64,000 bases of DNA from Ctenosaura bakeri (taxonomy: Eukaryota > Chordata > Lepidosauria > Squamata > Iguanidae). The stretch is taken from contig CAOLHI010002128.1 in the NCBI GenBank assembly GCA_948474755.1, forward strand, positions 1-64,000. The letters run 5' to 3'. The notes beneath the pieces were generated by a model that made no database searches, was not told the origin of the DNA, and saw only the letters and a program-made list of their open reading frames with translations. Positions within the stretch are counted from its first letter, which is position 1, and the number at the start of each line of letters is the position of its first letter. Position numbers and translations under genes: made by a program. Of the stretch, positions 43,270 through 56,125 are shown piece by piece.

Positions 43270-45380
43270 GGGGCAATAAAGTCTCGGAACACATCCAACA
43301 GAACACAGGCTAGAGCTTATCTGAAAGCCTACTTTGTGGCAACAGAGACAGCAAAGGCAAAATTCTTTTCTGTCTCTATTGCATCTGCAGAGAGCCGGCC
43401 AGCAGAGCTGTTTCAAGTGGTTTGGTGTCTTTTATACTCAGACCCAAGAGAGGAAAATCAAGACCATTCAACGGCCTGCTGTGAACAGTTTGCCCAATGC
43501 TTTACAAATAAAATCACTCGGATCCGCTTCAACTTGAATGCAGTGATTGATACAGATTCTGTGAATGTAACTCTGGCCTCTGCTTGTCCAGTGATAATGG
43601 ATACTTTTCAATTTGTACAGCCTGAGGATGTGGACAGGATCCTTGGAGATATGAGAGCTACCATGTGTGCTAGATCCTTGCCCTTCCTGGCTTATTAAAA
43701 AAGCCAGAGAGGGACTGGCCAAGTGGGTAGAGGGTGTGGTTAATGCCTCCTTGAGACAAGGTAAAGTTCCAACTTGTCTCAAGGAGGCTATTATAAAACC
43801 ACTACTAAAAAAGCCTCCCTTGATCACACCATTTTGGATAATTACCGGCCTGTCTCTAATATTCCATTTCTGGGCAAGGTTCTGGAGCATGTGGTGGCCT
43901 CTCAGCTCCAGAGGTTTCTGGATGAAACCGATTATCTAGATTCATTTCAATCTGGTTTCAGGCCTGGCTATAGGACTGAGACAGCTTTGGTCGCCTTGGT
44001 GGATGCCCTATGCCAGGAACTAAACAAGGGGAGTGTGTCCCTGTTGGTTTTGCTGGACCTCTCAGCGGCTTTCGATACCATCTACCATTATATCCTTCTG
44101 AGTCGCCTTGGGGGCACTGTTTTACAGTGGCTCCGTTCTTTCCTGGAGGGCCAAACCCAGAAGGTGGTGCTGGGGGCTCCTGTTCAGCTTCCTACTCTTT
44201 GGCCTGTGGGGTCCCTCAGGGTTTGGTCTTGTCCCACATGCTGTTTAACATCTACATGAAACTACTGGGAGAGGTTGTCTGGGATTTTGGGGTTCAGTGT
44301 CATCAGTATGTGGACGACGCCCAACTTTTTTACTCCTTTCCACCACAAGCCAAGGAAGCTGTCTTGGTCCTAAACCAGTGCTTGACATCAATAATGGACT
44401 GGATGAGAGCAAAGAAGTTGAAACTTAATCCAGACAAGACAGAGGTGTTCCTGGTCAGTAGAAAGGCAGATCAGGGAATAGGGATTCAGCCTTGTTAGAT
44501 GGGGTCACACTCCCTCTGAAGGCACAGGTTTGCAGCTTGGGAGTGCTCCTGGATTCAACTCTGAGCCTGGAAGTCCAGGTCTCAGCAGTAACCAGGAGTG
44601 CATTTGCACAATTAAGGTTAGTGCGGCAGCTGAGCCTGTTCCTTGAGATGTCAGACCTGGCCACAGTGAGACATGCCTTGGTTACATCCCGGTTGGATTA
44701 CTGTAACACGGTCTATGCGGGGCTGCCTTTGAAGAGTGCTCAGAAACTTCAGCTGGTCCAAAGAGCTGCAACCAGGTTGTTCACTGGAGCTTGTTACAGG
44801 GAGTATACAACACCTCTGCTACAACAGCTCCACTGGCTGCCGATGTGTTTCTGGGCACAATTCAAAGTGCTGGTGATGACCTTTAAAGCCCTACACGGCT
44901 CAAGTCCAGGTTATTTGAAGGATCGTATCCTCCCCTACAAACTGGCCTGGGTATTGAGATCTGCAGGAGAGGCCTTCTCTTGGTCCCACCACCCTCACAG
45001 GTGCATTTGGTGGGAACACAAGAGAGGGCCTTCTCAGTGGCTGCTCCCAGGCTCTGGACCTCCCTGCCCAAAGAGGTTAGACTGGTAACCTCTCTGCCTA
45101 CCTTCAGGAAACAGCTAAAAACTTTCCTCTTCCAGCAGGCATTTTATATTTGATTTCTATCAGTGCTGGGCATTTTAATTGTTATTTAATTGATATTTTA
45201 ATGCTGTTTTTATATGTATTTTAATATCTTTTAATTATCATTGTAGTTTAATCTTTGTTTTATTTTAACTTTTGTATATGACAGTTTTTAATTGTGTTTC
45301 TTTTAATGGCTGTAAGCCGCTTTGAGACCCCTCAGGGAGAAAAGCAAGAGAAAAATAAAGATAATGAAGATGGTGATGAT
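43270..45380 (+). mobile_element. L2-clade LINE, reverse transcriptase and C-terminal region, 5' truncated
   Basis: Reading across frames gives, in order, RAYLKAYFVATETAKAK, KEAIIKPLLKK, NYRPVSNIPFLGKVLEHVV, FQSGFRPGYRTETAL, LLDLSAAFDT (motif A, about 44049-44078), YVDDAQLF (motif C, 44307-44330), KLNPDKTEVFLVS, TSRLDYCNTVYAGLPLKS, LQLVQRAATRLFTGA and HWLPM-FKVLVMTFKALHG. Frame changes near 43690, 43800, 44200 and 44480 show it is dead. The endonuclease domain is missing. The metal-binding motif is YVDD rather than the usual YADD of L2. The 3' untranslated end with GTAAGCCGCTTTGAGACCCC runs to 45380. Best-preserved LINE in the window. Confidence 0.93.
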
Positions 45381-45390
45381 ATCATCATCA

Positions 45391-45440
<50 letters not shown>
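45381..45440. repeat. (ATC)n microsatellite at the L2 3' end
   Basis: About 19 ATC units follow the L2 3' end directly, after a GATGGTGATGAT stretch. Confidence 0.97.
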
Positions 45441-46299
45441 GGGCCTGTTGTTGAAAAAGCACTGAGAGATCTTGCCCAAATCTATACTTCCCGTTCTTTC
45501 CCTTCCTCTTCCATTTTCCTTTTCCTCCTCCTCCATCTCTCTGGGTCTGAACTAACTGATATGCCCACCTACCAACCCCCTGTTCTGACTTCTTTCTTCC
45601 AGTTCAGACCAGCTCAGAAGGGCTCAGAGGGGAGGGGGACTGGACTGGAGAGAGTAAGGAGTGGGCATACATGGGAGAGTATTGAAGAAGGTACATCTGC
45701 CTGAGGCAGCATGAACCAGCATCAAGCAGACAAGCTTGTAACAAGCTCCATTCCTTTAGCAATGATGTCTAGGGCTAGGAAAACAGTCTGCCTCAGTTTA
45801 AAGGGGCCCAGAGTGTGTAGGTTGCAGCATTTCTATTTTGCTCTGAGCGGGCACTCAGGACAATTGTGCATGGAACTTGTTCACTGACTATCCCCTTCCT
45901 CAAAATTCACCCTTTCCCCTAAAATTAAAAGCAAGCAAGCAAGATCTCTTCAATGCAGTCCTCCCCCAACTCAATTTAGAATGTGTATCTTTGTGGAATG
46001 GGTGAACATTAATATTTTGTACTGCTCTCTGTTTTATTTTGTACTTTCATATTTTTATTTTATTTATTATTTTGTCATTTCTTTGTTTAGTGACCCATTC
46101 CTACAATAGTCCACACAGAAAGGCAGAAAAGAGCCCTTGTCTTTGAAAATGCTCTAGGACCACAGGCACCATGATCTAGTCCTGCTAACCAATCATAGAT
46201 ATGGTGAAGCTCAATGTATTTTGAGAATAAGGAACTTCCTCGTGCAGCCCCATTTCCTGTGAATTGGTGGGTGAGAAGGGGAAGAGTGAGAAGACAAAC
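45441..46299. other. Unassigned intronic sequence
   Basis: Nothing recognised. Confidence 0.35.
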
Positions 46300-46494
46300 T
46301 GCATTGCACCTGGCAGTGGAATCTGCTGCCTCGGAGTGTAGTGGAGTCTCCTTCCTTGGAGGTTTTTAAGCAGAGGCTTGATAGCCATCTGTCGGGATTG
46401 ATTTGACGGTGTTCCTGCATGGCAGGGGGTTGGACTGGATGGCCTGTGTGGTCTCTTCCAACTCTGAATTTCTATGATTCTATGATTCTATGAA
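46300..46494 (+). mobile_element. CR1 LINE 3' end, + strand
   Basis: CAGTGGAATCTGCTGCCTCG (QWNLLPR), GGAGTCTCCTTCCTTGGAGG (ESPSLE) and TTTTTAAGCAGAGGCTTGAT (FKQRLD) are CR1 end codons. The tail is TTTCTATGATTCTATGATTC. The tail is well preserved, so this is a fairly young copy. Confidence 0.92.
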
Positions 46495-47181
46495 TTGTCA
46501 GGAGGAGCTTATGGCCTGGCTCTCCTCCCAAGAAATTATAGAGAAAGTTGTAGAGCTTGGTTTTCATGGTTACATCCAGACCGAGGAAATGTTATAACTT
46601 TGGAATATAACAGGCAGGCGGGTTGTTACATCCAGAGTATACCAGGTAGCACAGTTCCCAGAAATACCCCCTTAGCAAACCTGGGTCAGTGGCTGTGTGG
46701 ATGGGGAAGGAGTGTTGGGGAATTGTAATGGGTTATGGGAGCACTCCCATGCTATTCTAGGATTGCTTTCAAGGTTCTGTAGTTGTTTCAGATGACAAAT
46801 CTGCTGCTGTTATGTACTGTTAAGTTTGAATTAAAATAAATAAATATGTTGACAGTGTTCAGAACATTCAAGCTGGGATCCATTGTATATATGCATAATG
46901 GCTGTATATGCAAACCGTTCAGTTCAATTTTTGCTGACACAGAGGTGTATCTTACTTGTTTTATTCAGATGCACAGCCTGAGATATAGATATTTACAATT
47001 ATCCTGCACTGAAGTTGTGGAAGGTCACAGCTTCTGCTCAGAAAGGGCTACTGAGAACAGGCGTTGTCAGAGCAGCAGATTGATTCACTGCCACAGCTGC
47101 TGTTCATCAGGTTGCTGAAGTGAAGTTTTGGGCACAGAAGAACTTGACATTTGTGGATAGCCACTCTATACATAAACATAT
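46495..47181. other. Spacer between two CR1 ends
   Basis: Nothing recognised. Confidence 0.4.
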
Positions 47182-47525
47182 TATAGAATCATAGAATCAT
47201 AGAAATGTAGAGTTGGAAGAGACCACACGGGCCATCCAGTCCAACTCCCTGTCATGCAGGAACACCCTCAAAGCACTCCCGACAGATGGCCATCAAGCCT
47301 CTGCTTAAAAACCTCCAAGGTAGGAGACTCCACTACTCTCCGAGGCAGCAGATTCCACTGCCGGACAGCCCTGACTGTCAGGAAGTTCTTCCTGAGGTTC
47401 AGGTGGAATCTCCTTTCCTGCAGCTTGAATCCATTGCTCCTTGTCCTGGTTTCTGGAGCAGCAGAAAACAAGCCCCCTCCTTCCTCTACGTGGCATCCCT
47501 TCAAATATTTAAATGTGAGTGTGCC
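47182..47525 (-). mobile_element. CR1 LINE 3' end, reverse strand
   Basis: It begins with the tail complement (ATAGAATCATAGAATCATAG). Its reverse strand reads EVFKQRLDGHL, LLPRRVVESPT and RRFHLNLRKNFLTVRAV in one nearly uninterrupted frame of over 90 codons (47561-47268). Confidence 0.95.
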
Positions 47526-48327
47526 TTTTGAGAGAATATTTGGTTCTGAGAAGTGCCTCATATGGAAATGTCAGAGAACTCTCCTTACTTAAACTGTACA
47601 GACTCATTTTAAAAGGCGTGTATATTACTGATGCCTTTCGACATTTTGGATGTGCCCCAGCCTAAGTAATATACATGGATTATGCAACTGAATTTGCACA
47701 GTGGTTACCCAGTCAGCATACTAGTGGTGTTTTTTTAATATATATATGTGTGTGTGTGCGTGTGCGTGCGTGCGTGTGTACACTAGCCTATGTATATTAT
47801 ACTTTCTCTGTCTTGTAAGACTTCTTTGTGGATCAGTCTTAGAAACATTGTTCTGCTTTTCCCTGCCGTATACCCTTAGTATCTCTGTGGTTTTTCATAA
47901 AATTTATCAACATAACAAAGAAAAAAGGACAAAGTTATGAATGGCTAGAAGCTCAGACATGTCAACTTTGGTGAGCTTGGTAGTGTTCAGAATGTACTGC
48001 AAACATAAAGTGACAAGAAATAGAAAATATGTTGCTAAACTGTGTTGTAATTCTGTGGTCGTGTAAAGATGAGTTTTTGTTTCAGGATCAGAAATGCAAG
48101 TAAGCATCTTCCAGATAATTCTCAGGCATAAGGTCATTCTCAAGCTTATTTTGAGTAATTTGTTTCAAAATCTGACAGTAGCAGTTGTCAGTAAATAACT
48201 TGTCTAGGAGCGGGGAGGGGAGGGGAGTGGGGAAGAGCTGCTTAGTCTTGTGAAAGTAGTTTCTAGCAACCCACAGAAGTGTCCTACTTCCCCAACTATC
48301 ACATATCCTGAGAAGCAGCATATCTTA
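47526..48327. other. Intronic sequence with a TG/CG-rich dinucleotide run
   Basis: A TATATATGTGTGTG run passing into GTGCGTGCGTGCGTG lies at 47737-47778. Nothing else recognised. Confidence 0.5.
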
Positions 48328-48473
48328 GGCCATTTCCACATGATGAAGCTCTTCTGCGTCATCTCGCTGCTGTCGTGGGTCCAGAAGGGAGCGCATCAGC
48401 AACACTCCCCTCTGCACCTGCTCGGTCCATGCAGAAGAGAATGCAATTGCGCCACGTCTTCCTTCCACAGCTG
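48328..48473. mobile_element. Harbinger-like MITE left end abutting an L2
   Basis: GGCCATTTCCACATGATGAA follows TTA at 48325-48327. The sequence continues to about 48473 where L2 starts without an intervening right end, so the MITE is truncated. Confidence 0.5.
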
Positions 48474-49328
48474 GATGTGGTTACACTTTCCCAAAAATGC
48501 AGGTCTACAGCTTAGATGTGCTGCTAGATTCAAATTTGAACTGGGAAGCTCAGGTTTCAGCAGTAGCTAGAAGTGCATTTGCACAGTTAAAGCTTGCGCA
48601 TTAGCTGCTCCCATTCCTTGACATAGCAGATCTGGCCACAGTGACAGATGGCTTAGTTACATCCCGTTTGGATTATTGTAACACATTCTACATGGGGCTG
48701 CCTTTGAAAAGTGTTTGCAAACTTCAGGTGGTCAAAGATGGATTGCTAATGGGGCTGGCTGCAGTGAACACACAACTACCTTGTTGAAACAGCTACTCTG
48801 GCTGCTAGTCTGTTTCCAGGGACAATTCAAATGTTGGTTTTAACCTATAAAGCCCTATACAGCAGAGGTCCAGGTTATCTGAAGGACTGTATTCTCTCTT
48901 ACAAGCCAGCCCATGTTTGAGATCTGCTAGGGAGGTCCTTCTCTCTGTCCCTCCACCCTCACAGGCACATCTGGTGAGAACATGAGAGAGGCCTATCATT
49001 GGTGCTCTTAGGCTCTAGAACTCCCTTTTCAGAGAAGTTAGACTGGCACCCTCCCTACTTTCTTTTCACAGATAAGGAAAAACTTTTCTATTCTGACAGC
49101 CATTTGATGAGTGACTGTATAAAGCCCGTCTCACCAAACAGTACACTGGATCTTGACAATTGTTGTGCTGGCATGCTTGTGTGTGTGTTTGTGTATGTTT
49201 TAATCTGGATTTAATTTTTTGATTGTTTAATCTAGTTTGAACTTTTGTATCTTGTGAATTTTTAATGATGTGTATTTTAAATTGTTGTAAGCCACTTTGA
49301 ACAGGGAAAAATTTAGGATAAATATTCT
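48474..49328 (+). mobile_element. L2-clade LINE 3' part
   Basis: CACAGTTAAAGCTTGCGCAT, TTGGATTATTGTAACACATT (LDYCNT), CATGGGGCTGCCTTTGAAAA (MGLPLK) and CAGGTTATCTGAAGGACTGT (GYLKDC) follow the L2 order seen at 44.5-44.9 kb. The 3' end has GTAAGCCACTTTGAACAGGG. Confidence 0.88.
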
Positions 49329-49380
49329 TCTCCCTCCTCCTCCTCCTCCTCCTCCTCCTCCTCCTCCTCCTCCTCCTTCC
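49329..49380. repeat. (TCC)n microsatellite at the L2 3' end
   Basis: About 16 CTC/TCC units directly after the L2 tail. Confidence 0.97.
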
Positions 49381-52300
49381 TATTATTTCAAAGAAATGAA
49401 TGCTAGCATTTTGTGTCTTGCCTTAGATACTCTAATTAAGGAATATTTACTTATCTCTTAAAGATAGCAGTATATAGTCTGTATCACTTAACATCCATTT
49501 AGCCATACTATCAGCATATTGTCATCTAATTAACAACAACTGTTGTTACAGCCAATCTTCTAGATTTTTCAAGGAACTAGTGGGCTTGTTTTTCTCTCAC
49601 TGCATCTGACTCATTGGCAGTTTAGCCTTTAATAGCAGTTTGAATCTTTTCTTTCTTTTCTTCAGTCCACATTTTAAAGGAACTATCCAGGGTGCTGAAG
49701 CTGTTTTGAGTTCAACCCTCCCCCAGTTTCATTACCTTGGATAACTCCCTTATTTAAAGACTGGACAAAAACCTAGAGCGGATTCACTGTCTCTGTGACA
49801 TGGAATTTACCATGTACTTCCATTCCTTGATGGAAAGTGTAGGATGTGGCACTCTGTGTGGTCTACTGTGTAATAGAAGAGTTACAGTGCCTGTTACTGT
49901 GTGTGTGTGCAGGGGAGATGAGAGTCTGTCTGTCTATGGTGATTCATTAAAGTGAAGATCAGTTCTTTCGCATGATCTCTGCTGACCTAAGTCAGCAGCA
50001 CTGCCAGGGGGAAAATTCTATAGCAATTCCAGTACTCTGGTAATATAAGAAATAACTCCTTGTTGTTTTTTTTATTTCTAGTAATGATAACATTACTTCC
50101 AAATTAATGTAAATTATTGAACAACCTTGCTTAAAGGCTGCTTACCTCCTCCACAATTTTGATGAAAATCTACCTAGGTTACACTTCATACTGAAGCAAT
50201 TATCACAATTCTTACTGATTTTAAAGGTGAAAGAGTACATCCATAAGTTTCAGTTACACCCTGCTGTATTCTTCCTTATGGCCTGAGCAAATCTTCAGAC
50301 ACAGTTTAGCACTGAGCTTGTGATAATCGGTTAACAACTGTGTACTAAACTATGTAAAGTCTGTTGCATAAAAAGTACACAAAGTTGTTTCTTTGTACTT
50401 TTGAAAAACACGGGATAACTTTTTTGTTGTTGTTTATTAGTTGGGTAATGGCTTCCAAAATTTTAGTACATTCTTGATTAAAAAGAGTAGAATGTGCAGC
50501 AGCATAAATCTTTAAAAAGCTATATGATGCTATAATTTGACAGTCAAAAATGGCTTCCTCAGCAGTGTGGCTTTTATGTGACAGGTTCTGCATTTTCTAC
50601 TTTAGATCTTTTTTTGTTTAGCATTTCAGCTCTGAAGAATGGTAAACTGAAGGCCAGTCAGAAGATGTGTGACAGTTGTTTGAAGTTCTTGTCTGTGCAC
50701 AGTAGTTAGTGCTGAGATATTTTCTCACCTGAGCTGATGTTACGAGCAGATCAGCTTCATTTAAGATGCACCAAAAGCACTTTCTTATCTTTGTCTCTTT
50801 TCTTTTTAGATTTTTGCTCTGGCAAAATTCTAATAGAAGGCATGTTAACATTTGGCCTTTTTCTGGTCGTTTGGAGATAACTTTGCTATGGAATGATACA
50901 TATGCTTAATAAATAAATGGTTTCTGACCATAAATAATAAATTAATCACTAGATTTAACATGCTAGTTCTGTGCTGCTGCTGTTGTGACTGAAAAGTTTC
51001 TTGTAGAATGGACTATTCATTATGTGGAAACAGCACAACAGAGCAGTGGATTCTGAGCATCTACAATTAATTGGTTAAAAACTGGAACTTAATCTAGATT
51101 TTTTAAAAAATATTAAAAACAGTAACATTTCTAGGCATTGTTCTTTTCAGAGACATTTCAAAATGTGTAAGTTATGCTTTCACCCAAAGATGTAGATTAT
51201 AGTCACTTCTGTGTCTGCTGGATCTATATGTACTTTGGGGAAGCTAGGTCTGAATCTAACAATGTGATTGCACTAGCACAAGGATCATAGTGCTTATAGA
51301 AATGAATTTATAGATTTACACAAAGGAAGGATCCAGCATAGTTAACTCAATGTACAAGTGGTTGTCAGTGCAATGTATGCCTACACTGCATGTGATCTTG
51401 CTTTGTTACGCACTGTTCAAGGCAAGTGCCACTATGCCAGTGGAGGTTTTTTGCTCCACTAGCATACTTTCACACTGGATCTATATCCCAGTGCTTGAAT
51501 CAAGGAGGAAGTGGCCTTCTTACTTTTTCTTATGGACCTCTTCATTGCTATTTTGTCTTGTGCAGATTACATTTTGATGGGAATTTTGTGTTTAAGACAC
51601 AGCACAACATGTACGGACGCACACACAGGGACTAATAGTGGAAAATAATTCTCAACCCAGCATTTTGAAATATGTCTTAACCTTGATTATGTCAAAGAGT
51701 GGACCTTTTGAACCTTGCTATGAATCTGTTCTTGTTTTTCATGCATGAAATAACATCCCTGGCAAATTAGGAATTGTCATTGCTTCTTTGTTTTGCCATA
51801 GAAATGTATATATTGCTCTTCAGCAAAAATCCCCAAGGTGATTTAAGCAGTGTTCTCAGGTTTGGGTTCTGAATGACCAGCATAATGGAGATGCACATTT
51901 CCTTGAGTTATTCTTGGTAGTCTTTCAAAACGAAGCACTTAGCAGAAGCTGACTTGCTCTGCGCTTGCCCCTAAGAAGCAGCTGAAAGGAACAATTAGTC
52001 CACTAAAAAGAAGTATTATAATTGATACAGGGTGATATGTCAGAAGGACATTATTTGAAGCATACTCTCTGAAAGAACCAAAGCAATAAGCAACACTAAG
52101 CTCATTTAGTTAGCTAATTAACTGGGCTTATTTATCTACGGCTGCTCCTGTTGCTTGATTTCCATATGTTATAAGTTCTTGATAGACGCTAGCAGAGCCT
52201 TAACAGTCGGTGGTGGGGCTGTGAAATAAAGGCTTTTAGAGAAAGAAAATATGCCTACTATGTTTTTCTGGAACAGTGATCAATTCACTCATCAGAATGT

Positions 52301-53869
52301 TAGTGTGGAAGAGAAATTTAATTCATTCCCATTATGAATGGCAATTACATATCCATAGCTTGTTACTTTGTCCACTTTTAAAATCATATACAATAAATCT
52401 CGTCTTGGACACAAATTTAAATATGGATAGATTTTAGACTTAGTCGTATTTTAAAGAAGGCTGGAGAACCATTTACTCTCTGTAGTCCTACTGTGAATCA
52501 ATTTTTGTACTGAAATCCATTAATGTGAGCACCATTAGTTCTAAAGGAATTATTTAAGAGACAGTGCACTGATGAAGTACTGCATATTATATTAAATGGC
52601 TTCTTCAGCTGATTAAAAGGTAAAGTGATGAGCATTTGATAATTGCAGGAGTCATTTATCATAGAACTCAGAACTGAGGAATTGAAAGGTCTCTCCAGAG
52701 AAACCTCTTCTGTCCCCTTGCAGTGAGGCAGAATTAATTACTCTCCAGTCGAGACAACTGTTTGTTCATGATATATGTTTCCTCAGCAGCTTCTTGTTAG
52801 GAGAGCTCCATAATGTCTTTGGTTACTTCTCATTAAGGATGGATGGGATCATTCTATTTTTGGTCTGTGTCATTTTCTCGTGAGTTCACTTATTAAGTCT
52901 GTTTCATCCTCTGTCCAAGTTAGTGTGGATTTTTAAAAATCTCAAGATCATCAAATGTGTATACTAAGATATGATTTTGAATGTGCTTTAAATCATAGTG
53001 TACTTGATATGCTATTTACATCTTTGATACAGAAGTGTTGATACATTCTTTCAGTGGCAAACAGTGTCATAACATTCAAGATGTGTAAAAGCAGCTGGAA
53101 GAATTTTCAGTTTTTGTTTCCAAGTCATCTATATATTCCGTGAACTTATATGTGTCCTTCTGTAGCATAGGGTTTGGGAGAAGATACTGCATTGCTACAT
53201 AAGCAGTTAGTTTTTGTGGAAGTCTGATAACCGTTAATCTTACAGAATCTTGTGATGTTCATCTTACAGAATCAGTAGATTTGGGTATTTCAGAAAAATA
53301 CAGTGATTTTTTTATAGTAAAACTTGTATGACTTGATCACTTAATCCATATATTTGTTTCTATGGAGTCTTTTTCACTATGCATTGCTTTATGGAGTTCA
53401 GTTCCAGAAAATCAACATGCACTTTTAGTCTTCTTCTCTATGTGAAAATCTTTTGGCTGGGTTTCATAGGGTCTGTGGACAAGTGTGACTAGCTTGAAAC
53501 AGAGTTTTCTAATGCAAGTGTAATTGGAGGAACTCTGAGACATACACAATATAATAAAATATAATATTGCAAATGAAAGGTATGAGTTTCCATTACTAAT
53601 CTAAACATACTGCTGCAAGAATCCCATATTGTTAAATGGTACAAGAGTACAAAATCCCTCATAAACATCTAACTGAATATTTCCAAGTATTCTAAGAGCT
53701 GTCATTTTTTTTTTCTGTAGGAACTCAAATAGTGCAAGGTTCTTGGAAACCTCCATGAACCAGATGTTTATAAAAACTACCCACAGTTATATATACTTCC
53801 TTTTTGGCTAACATGCTTGAGATAGTGGTTGTGAGAACAGCTGCAAGGGCTCTCAGATGAAAATGAAAT
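49381..53869. other. Repeat-poor intronic block
   Basis: Across 4.5 kb I recognise no LINE, SINE, MITE, exon or RNA gene. Such blocks in neuronal-gene introns sometimes contain conserved non-coding elements; that cannot be judged from one sequence. Confidence 0.4.
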
Positions 53870-54850
53870 CTAGACCCATTTCTCTTTTTGTTCAGACTTG
53901 GTTAGGGGATAGAATTGAATTTGGTTGCCTTTATGGATGACAATTATTGAAAAAGGGATGAGAGATGATCTCCCAGTCGCTTTTGATAATGTTGATCATG
54001 GGAGCTTCCTGGGCCAAGTCTATTATGGAGCTACTGTTCCACCCACAAGATCAGTTCCAGAGCGTGCTACTCAAGTGTGTCTTGGCCCTTTGGCAAGCAT
54101 ATTGTGGGATGCCAAAGGGCACATTCCTGTCCCCAGTGCTTTTGAACATTGAATCCTGGCCAGAAAGAGGTCCTGTGGCTAGATGGTTTAAGAGTGAAGT
54201 AATTTATCTGTCATGGATGGGGTTGTATCCCCCCTACAGGGACAGTTGTATATCTCTGTCACTAGAAGCCCAAGGACCTCAGTGGCAAACAGCCTCTGCT
54301 ACCAGTTTTGTCTGGTAGAGCAGCCACAGCTGTTTCTGAGAAGGGATAGCCAGACCACAGTGATCCATGCATTGGTTAACTTCAGGTTTAGAGTATTGTA
54401 ATGCACTCTTTTGCACAGCTAATCTTGGACTGGGTTTAAAGTTTGCAACTAGTGCAGAATGCAGCAACTAGCTTGCTTAGAGGGCCTACAATACACATGT
54501 AATAGCTATGTTGAAAGAACTACACTGGTTGCCAGTTAGATACCAAGCCACATTCAAGGTGTTATCTCTTGGCTGATAAAGTCCTATAGAGCTCCAGGCA
54601 GAGCTAACTGAAAGACTACATTCTCCCATAAAAATTACCATTCCTTATGTTCAGAGTAAGGAATGGGGCTGCTTGTTGTATTGTGGTCTGCTGAGACTAA
54701 TTGTGCTGTAGAGGAGAATCATCTCTGTTAACAGCTTCCACCATGTGGAACAATCTTCCTGTTGCAGCTGGCAAGGCTCTCAGGGTGGAGTATTTCTGTG
54801 TTCAGTTCAAGACCTAAAATATTCCACATAATTAACAGTTTAACTGAATA
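53870..54850 (+). mobile_element. Old L2-clade LINE, internally deleted
   Basis: GTCGCTTTTGATAATGTTGA (AFDNVDH, motif A) is followed by CACATTCCTGTCCCCAGTGC (LSPVL). Much later come GTGCAGAATGCAGCAACTAG (VQNAAT) and GAACTACACTGGTTGCCAGT (ELHWLPV), then ACCATGTGGAACAATCTTCC (MWNNLP). The order fits L2; the YxDD region appears deleted. Heavily diverged. Confidence 0.7.
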
Positions 54851-56123
54851 TCCTTGCACTTATACTTGTCATTTCATTGCCTTTTTCAGGGACAGTATCA
54901 TTTTAATCACCTTGGCTGTTGACAATCCTCTACACGTGTACAATTTTAAAAAATATCTTCATTGCTTCATTTAAAAATATACACTTCCACCAATTTATCA
55001 CCATGCTTTGTAGAGTAGGGGAAAATTCACCATTACTAGGTGAATTTAAAAAACTGTACATCTCTCTTGAAATGTGAAACATAATAAAATAATCAATTCC
55101 AATGTAACATTCATTAATTTTAATCTAGATTTTACTTCCTTTCTTGAATTGCCTGTACACTCTGTTATTCTGCTCTTTTTTGTTTTTCAGTTGTGTGTTT
55201 GACAAGTCTTGGAGTGACAACTCTTTCTCTCTTTCTCCCTTTGAATATTTCATTTGTTTAACAAATTTTTGTCTTTTTTTAAAAAAAAGTTGACTTTTTT
55301 TTCTCTTGAGAACTACTTAATGAAGCAGATGGACTGTTGGATTTAGACCAAGGAAACTGTTACTTGAATATGCACTTACTTGTGAAGCTCAAGTAGGAGT
55401 TGTTGAGTTATAGTAACTCAGCCATCCCCATCTTTTTCATCAATCTATACAGATCTTTATATATAGATATATGAAAACAAACCATTCTGCATTTCTTTCT
55501 ACAACCTCAGGGCAGTATACCAGACAGAAGAGACCTGTGAGATAAAGTTAGACTAAAAGTTGATGACTAGTCTTAAGTCACTGGTGAGTTTTATGGCCAA
55601 GCAGGACTGAAATCCCAATCTTCCCAGTCTCTGTTTGATTGTCTAACCATTATACTGTACTAGGTGTTTTATAGGATAGGTAGAGAATGCTTTGGAGGAT
55701 GGGGAGCAGGGGATTTCTCAAATCTGTTCTGAGCTCCCTGGAGAACAAATAGGATACCAGTATAATAAGAAAAAAATGATAGAGTGTCTTGATTTATCCT
55801 TTCTCTACATTTTCACATTTTTTCTGTACAGATTAATTGAAAAAAGGAGCCACACACATTTTAGAATGATACCAATTCTTTCTCCATTTAAACTCATACA
55901 GCAGTAATCCAGATGGCACAATCATATCCAACATAGTATAGAACTAATAAAGCCAATATCAATCAAATAATCTAAGCAACTAAGCAGTTTTGGAATACTG
56001 ATAGTTTAGACATTTAAATATGTGATATAAACACCTTCTGAGGGAAGTAAGGTTCGTTCCTTACCTGCCAAGTTTTTGAAGGACAATAAAAAGAGTATTG
56101 TTTTGTTAGGCCTTGGTACAGGG
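54851..56123. other. Unique intronic sequence
   Basis: Nothing recognised; T-rich run at 55265-55305. Confidence 0.4.
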
Positions 56124-56125
56124 TA

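Noticed and set aside
45294..45704. 136-codon frame with a serine run
   Set aside because: It is the L2 3' end plus the ATC microsatellite read in one frame.
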